Below are positions 6,106-9,240 of a DNA stretch of 9,240 bases, one piece after another (the first letter of the stretch is position 1; each line of letters begins with the position of its first letter). The notes below the pieces were generated by a model, which was not told the DNA's origin, did not search any database, and worked only from the letters and a program-made list of their open reading frames with translations. The position numbers and the translations under genes are program-made. Source of the DNA: Deltaproteobacteria bacterium (lineage in GTDB: Bacteria; Desulfobacterota; Syntrophia; Syntrophales; Smithellaceae); the NCBI GenBank assembly GCA_017860985.1, contig JAGFXG010000119.1:1-9240 (forward strand), read 5' to 3'.

Positions 6106-7323
6106 ATGAAAAAAAACAAAGTAAAGGCATTTTATAATCCCCCTTCTCTTTTATTTAAACAGCTGGGAAGTACGCTGCTCATGGGATATCTGAACCGCTG
6201 GCGGAATTTCTTCGGATGGCTTGTCCATCATGGTTTTTCATCCATGCCGGTTGCCAACGGTGCCTGGGGGATGGGTTGCATCGGTTATCCGGGGCATCCC
6301 GTCTGGGAAGTCACCGGCGCTTGCAATCTGCGCTGCATCCACTGCCATGCCACAAGCGGCCAGGCCGCCCCCGATGAATTGACCACCGACGAAGGGAAAA
6401 GACTGATTGATATGCTCGCTGCCGAAAGTGAGTTCCGTACTCTGATCTATACCGGCGGCGAGCCGCTGGTGCGGCCAGACATTTTTGAACTCCTGAGACA
6501 TTCGCAAAAGGCGGGACTCGCCAACATCATTGCCACCAACGGAACGCTGATCGATGAAGAAATGGCCTTCAAACTCAAAGATCACGGAGTGGTTTGCAAT
6601 GCCATCAGTTTTGACGCGGCCAATCCTGATATTCACGATATGGTCAGAAATAAGCCCGGTTCCTTTGATCTGGCCATGCGGGCCGTTGAAGCGACCAAAA
6701 AAGCGGGCATTCTGGTACAGATCAACACAACCGCGATGGAATACAACATGCCCCACCTGCCGGAGCTGATTGATTTTGCAGACGCCAGCGGGGCAGGCAT
6801 CATGCTCATGTATCAGCTGGTTGCCGTAGGGCGGGGTGAAAAAATTGAAAAAGCCACCCTCAAGAAAACCGCCAACAGGCATCTGAGCGAACTGATTTCC
6901 GAAAAACAAAAAAACGCCAAAACGATCATCGAGCCGGTGGCCGGGCCGCAATACTGGCCGTATCTTCTGGAAAAAGGAGGCATCCGGGGCGGGTTGCCGC
7001 TTAAACTGGCCGGAAAGGTATTTCACGGCTGCGCGGCGGGACGTGGCTTTGTTTACGTCAAGGCCAACGGTGATGTCTGGCCCTGTCCATTTGTTGAGGT
7101 AAGCGGAGGAAACATCCGGGAAAAGAGTTTTCATGACATTTACACGGATTCCGCTTTGTTTCAGGATTTGCGATGCCGCGAAGAAAAGCTAAAGGGGCTT
7201 TGCGGTGAGTGCCAGTACAAAACCGTCTGCGGCGGATGCCGTGGACGGGCCCATGCCTACAGCGGTGACTACCTGGCTGAAGATCCGCGGTGTTTCATCC
7301 GGGAAAAACAAAAAAATCAATAA
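6106..7323 (+). CDS. Radical SAM/SPASM domain enzyme
   Basis: Cytoplasmic iron-sulfur enzyme that cleaves S-adenosylmethionine to make a radical. The chosen ATG at 6106 follows GAGAAG and gives 405 residues; an upstream in-frame TTG would overlap ubiA. The first 65 residues contain a moderately hydrophobic, aromatic-rich region. The radical SAM cluster motif is C73-NLR-C77-IH-C80, followed by the TGGEP SAM-binding motif (116-120). The C-terminal SPASM region has C309, C327 (GDVWPCPF), C357, C366-x2-C369-x5-C375-x2-C378 and C396, enough for one or two auxiliary clusters. The architecture and the ending AEDPRCF resemble NirJ/AhbD (heme d1 and alternative heme synthesis), PqqE and MftC relatives. 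No peptide precursor or heme gene is visible, so the substrate is open. The adjacent prenyltransferase suggests a shared prenylated product. Confidence 0.88.
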   Translation: MKKNKVKAFYNPPSLLFKQLGSTLLMGYLNRWRNFFGWLVHHGFSSMPVANGAWGMGCIGYPGHPVWEVTGACNLRCIHCHATSGQAAPDELTTDEGKRLIDMLAAESEFRTLIYTGGEPLVRPDIFELLRHSQKAGLANIIATNGTLIDEEMAFKLKDHGVVCNAISFDAANPDIHDMVRNKPGSFDLAMRAVEATKKAGILVQINTTAMEYNMPHLPELIDFADASGAGIMLMYQLVAVGRGEKIEKATLKKTANRHLSELISEKQKNAKTIIEPVAGPQYWPYLLEKGGIRGGLPLKLAGKVFHGCAAGRGFVYVKANGDVWPCPFVEVSGGNIREKSFHDIYTDSALFQDLRCREEKLKGLCGECQYKTVCGGCRGRAHAYSGDYLAEDPRCFIREKQKNQ

Positions 7324-7521
7324 TCATTCAAACCTGCAATAAATCTTTTGACTTTGTCCGGGAATTCTATCATTATACTTACAAGGTAAGACAGATGAGA
7401 TTAAGCCCTGAAAACAAATGGTTGTCCCCTGCAAATAAAATGTTTTTTTGACCGTCCGTCGTTGACCCAGTTGATCGGTGCAGAAATCTTTTTTTATCGG
7501 AACTGATTTCATGGGTGGCTC

Positions 7522-7977
7522 ATGGCCCATATAATAATCATCAGGATATTTACATGCCTTTTATTTCTTTTGGTTACAGCTTTTGCAAGTTGCTGTACAG
7601 CCATGAATCTGCCTCAAGCAGAAGGAAACCCTCACGCGCTAAAAAATGATCGGTCATCTTCCATCAATGATTACAGCCGTCTCCTTGCCAAAGCGGAAGC
7701 GGCAGACAGCGTCCGTATCATAGCAAGACTGAATATGCCGTTTGTCCCTGAGGGTCAGCTGTCAACTCGTGAAGCGATTGCCCAGCAGAACCGCATAGCA
7801 GATATGCAGGATCAATTGTGCGCTGTTCTAGCAGAATATCAGGTTAGGGGTATTAAAAGATTGAAGTACACGCCTTTCATTGGAATGGAAGTGGATGCAA
7901 AGGCGCTCAAAGCGCTCATTTCCCATCCGCTCATCATGTCATTGCAGGAGGATACCCGGGTGCCGCCGGGAAGATAG
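7522..7977 (+). CDS. Exported stand-alone inhibitor I9 (S8 propeptide-like) domain protein
   Basis: A 151-residue protein with an N-terminal signal sequence: one arginine (R8), then the hydrophobic IFTCLLFLLVTAFASCC. F-A-S-C24 fits a permissive lipobox, so it could be a lipoprotein; cleavage by signal peptidase I nearby is the alternative. The mature part (about 50-151) is an I9-type domain that aligns along its length with residues 49-148 of the protease encoded next. Shared features are LLAKA, VR/IR-x-I-x-x-LN, PEGQLS, the central helix with RIA-x-x-Q, VRGIK, and an ending like PLxxSxxED. It stops right after the domain (VPPGR then TAG), with no catalytic domain. Such domains inhibit or chaperone subtilases. 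The ribosome site is weak (GGGTGG). The 70-nt gap to the protease suggests co-transcription. The function as a separate inhibitor is inferred. Confidence 0.75.
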   Translation: MAHIIIIRIFTCLLFLLVTAFASCCTAMNLPQAEGNPHALKNDRSSSINDYSRLLAKAEAADSVRIIARLNMPFVPEGQLSTREAIAQQNRIADMQDQLCAVLAEYQVRGIKRLKYTPFIGMEVDAKALKALISHPLIMSLQEDTRVPPGR

Positions 7978-8047
7978 AGCGGGGGAAGGATTATTTATCA
8001 ATCGGATATAGCGACTATGAAGGCGGGCAGTTTTCAAGGAGGTGGAA

Positions 8048-9240
8048 ATGATAAAAAATACATGCAGGGGGATGGAATCAAAAGATACACGGAGACAGAG
8101 GTCCTGCCGGCTTTTAGCATTCACATTTTTCGCACTCTTGTTTTTTTGCGGCATGACGGAGGTTGAAGCGCAGGACAGTCAGAAAGCACCCGCTGCACTT
8201 CTTGCCAAGGCGAAAAAGGCTGGCAGTATTCGAGTCATTGTAAAGTTGAATACATCTTTTCAGCCGGAGGGACAGTTATCAGGACCGACAGCAGTTGCCG
8301 GCCAGAAAGCCCGAATAGCAAGTTTGCAGACCCGTCTGCAACAAGAAGTTTCCAAACGCAATGTGAGGGGCATAAAAAAATTCAAACATATTCCATATAC
8401 TGCGATGGCAGTGGATCCAGATGCGCTGGATGCTTTGACCGCCAATCCCCTTGTTGTTTCGATTGAAGAGGATAAACTTGTTCCGGCGACATTGACAGAA
8501 AGTGTGCCTTTGATCAAGGCAAATCAATCCTGGAACCTGGGGTATACAGGATCGGGATGGACAGTGGCCATTCTTGATTCCGGAGTTGACAAGACTCACA
8601 GTTTTTTTCCTGCCGGCAAAGTGGTCGCGGAGGCATGCTTTTCCACTACTGATGCTGTCGAGCACGCAGAAACGGTTTGCCCCAATGGCCTGGCATCTCA
8701 AACAGGAGACGGCGCGGGGATCCAGTGCGGAGGAGCAAATGGAACAGACGTCGTCGGATGTCAGCACGGAACTCATGTGGCCGGCATTGCCGCGGGCAAG
8801 TCGGCTACCATCAATGGTGTGGCGAAAGATGCCAATGTCATCGCCATTCAGGTTTTTTCAAAAATCACGGACGCGGCGTCCTGCAGCAGTGGTGGTCTGG
8901 CTTCACCCTGCGCGCTTTCATACACGTCTGACCAGATTCTGGCCCTGGAACACGTTTACTCGTTGAGAAATACCCATAACATTGCAGCCGTTAATATCAG
9001 TATCGGAAGCGGTCAGTATTTTTCCGCCTGTGACTCCTCCGAATCTTCTACAAAAGCCGTCATTGACAACCTCCGTTCAGTGGGAATTGCCACGGTCATA
9101 TCGTCAGGCAACGAAAGTTATAAAAACAGCATGGGGGCACCGGCCTGCATTTCTACTGCTGTGAGCGTGGGGGCGACGACAAAAGCGGATGCCGAGGCTG
9201 ACTATAGCAATTATCATCCAACCATGCTGTCTCTTTTTGC
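8048..9240 (+). CDS. Secreted subtilisin-family (S8) serine protease with I9 propeptide, right end cut off
   Basis: An exported endopeptidase, open to the window edge with 397 residues visible. The ATG at 8048 follows the near-perfect Shine-Dalgarno AAGGAGGTGG (8036-8045). A long n-region with RRQR precedes a hydrophobic core (LLAFTFFALLFFCG), and cleavage is likely near VEA-Q42. Residues 49-148 form the I9 propeptide, which guides folding and is then removed. The catalytic domain shows D177 (AILDSGVD), H240 (HGTHVAGIAAG) and the oxyanion asparagine N355 (SSGNE). The serine motif (GTSMA) would lie beyond 9240. D to H spacing is 63 residues against 32 in subtilisin, because of a cysteine-containing insert. 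Eight cysteines (197, 211, 227, 238, 279, 288, 328, 367) suggest disulfides and an extracytoplasmic location. The C-terminal part, including any anchoring domain, is unseen. Confidence 0.93.
   Translation, partial: MIKNTCRGMESKDTRRQRSCRLLAFTFFALLFFCGMTEVEAQDSQKAPAALLAKAKKAGSIRVIVKLNTSFQPEGQLSGPTAVAGQKARIASLQTRLQQEVSKRNVRGIKKFKHIPYTAMAVDPDALDALTANPLVVSIEEDKLVPATLTESVPLIKANQSWNLGYTGSGWTVAILDSGVDKTHSFFPAGKVVAEACFSTTDAVEHAETVCPNGLASQTGDGAGIQCGGANGTDVVGCQHGTHVAGIAAGKSATINGVAKDANVIAIQVFSKITDAASCSSGGLASPCALSYTSDQILALEHVYSLRNTHNIAAVNISIGSGQYFSACDSSESSTKAVIDNLRSVGIATVISSGNESYKNSMGAPACISTAVSVGATTKADAEADYSNYHPTMLSLF

Noticed and set aside
6238..7134. A 298-codon open frame on the minus strand.
   Set aside because: It is antisense to the radical SAM gene, whose cysteine motifs and SPASM region are unmistakable. 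The antisense product has no recognisable domain.
7348..7379. TTGACT and TATACT as a promoter for the I9 protein gene.
   Set aside because: The spacing is 20 nt, too long for a standard sigma70 promoter. Other alignments of the -10 are poor, so the promoter of the 7522 gene stays unassigned.
7324..7521. Search for a terminator or small gene after the radical SAM gene.
   Set aside because: There are two T-runs (near 7442 and 7491), but no GC-rich stem directly precedes either, and no open frame has a ribosome site.

Overview
The window looks like chromosomal DNA from an anaerobic Desulfobacterota (former Deltaproteobacteria), perhaps near Syntrophales. This rests on protein character and on the trpS-scpA-scpB-rluB gene order, not on any search, so it is a moderate-confidence guess. 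Base composition appears even. There is no transposase, integrase, tRNA, rRNA or CRISPR array.

Layout. 1-186 (+) is the tail of a membrane transporter, probably of the bile acid:sodium symporter family. 251-784 (+) is an iron-type superoxide dismutase with its own promoter; all metal ligands are present but about 21 residues of the C-terminal beta-sheet are missing. A bidirectional terminator (825-862) separates it from a convergent minus-strand block. In transcription order that block is: an HU gene (4426-4698), a broken trpS (3412-4327), scpA, scpB, rluB (1275-2006), and an IHF-beta-like gene (885-1166) with its own promoter. Genes for chromosome architecture (two DNA-bending proteins and the condensin partners ScpA and ScpB) thus surround a tryptophanyl-tRNA synthetase gene and a 23S rRNA pseudouridine synthase gene.

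The trpS reading frame is disrupted. The N-terminal part with the HIGH-type motif and the C-terminal part with KMSKS lie in different frames that meet at a shared 9-bp sequence. This fits a deletion of about 74 bp between short direct repeats, or an assembly error.

The 479-nt stretch 4699-5177 has no convincing gene. It holds several small stem-loops, the leader of the HU gene and a good promoter for the plus-strand pair downstream. That pair is a UbiA-type prenyltransferase (5178-6098) and, 7 nt later, a radical SAM/SPASM enzyme (6106-7323), which suggests a two-gene lipid or quinone-like modification module of unknown product.

The right end (7522-9240, +) encodes two exported proteins. One is a short secreted or lipid-anchored stand-alone I9 (protease propeptide) domain. 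The other is a subtilisin-family (S8) protease carrying a closely related I9 propeptide; it runs off the window before its catalytic serine. The small protein may act as a separate inhibitor or folding partner for the protease.
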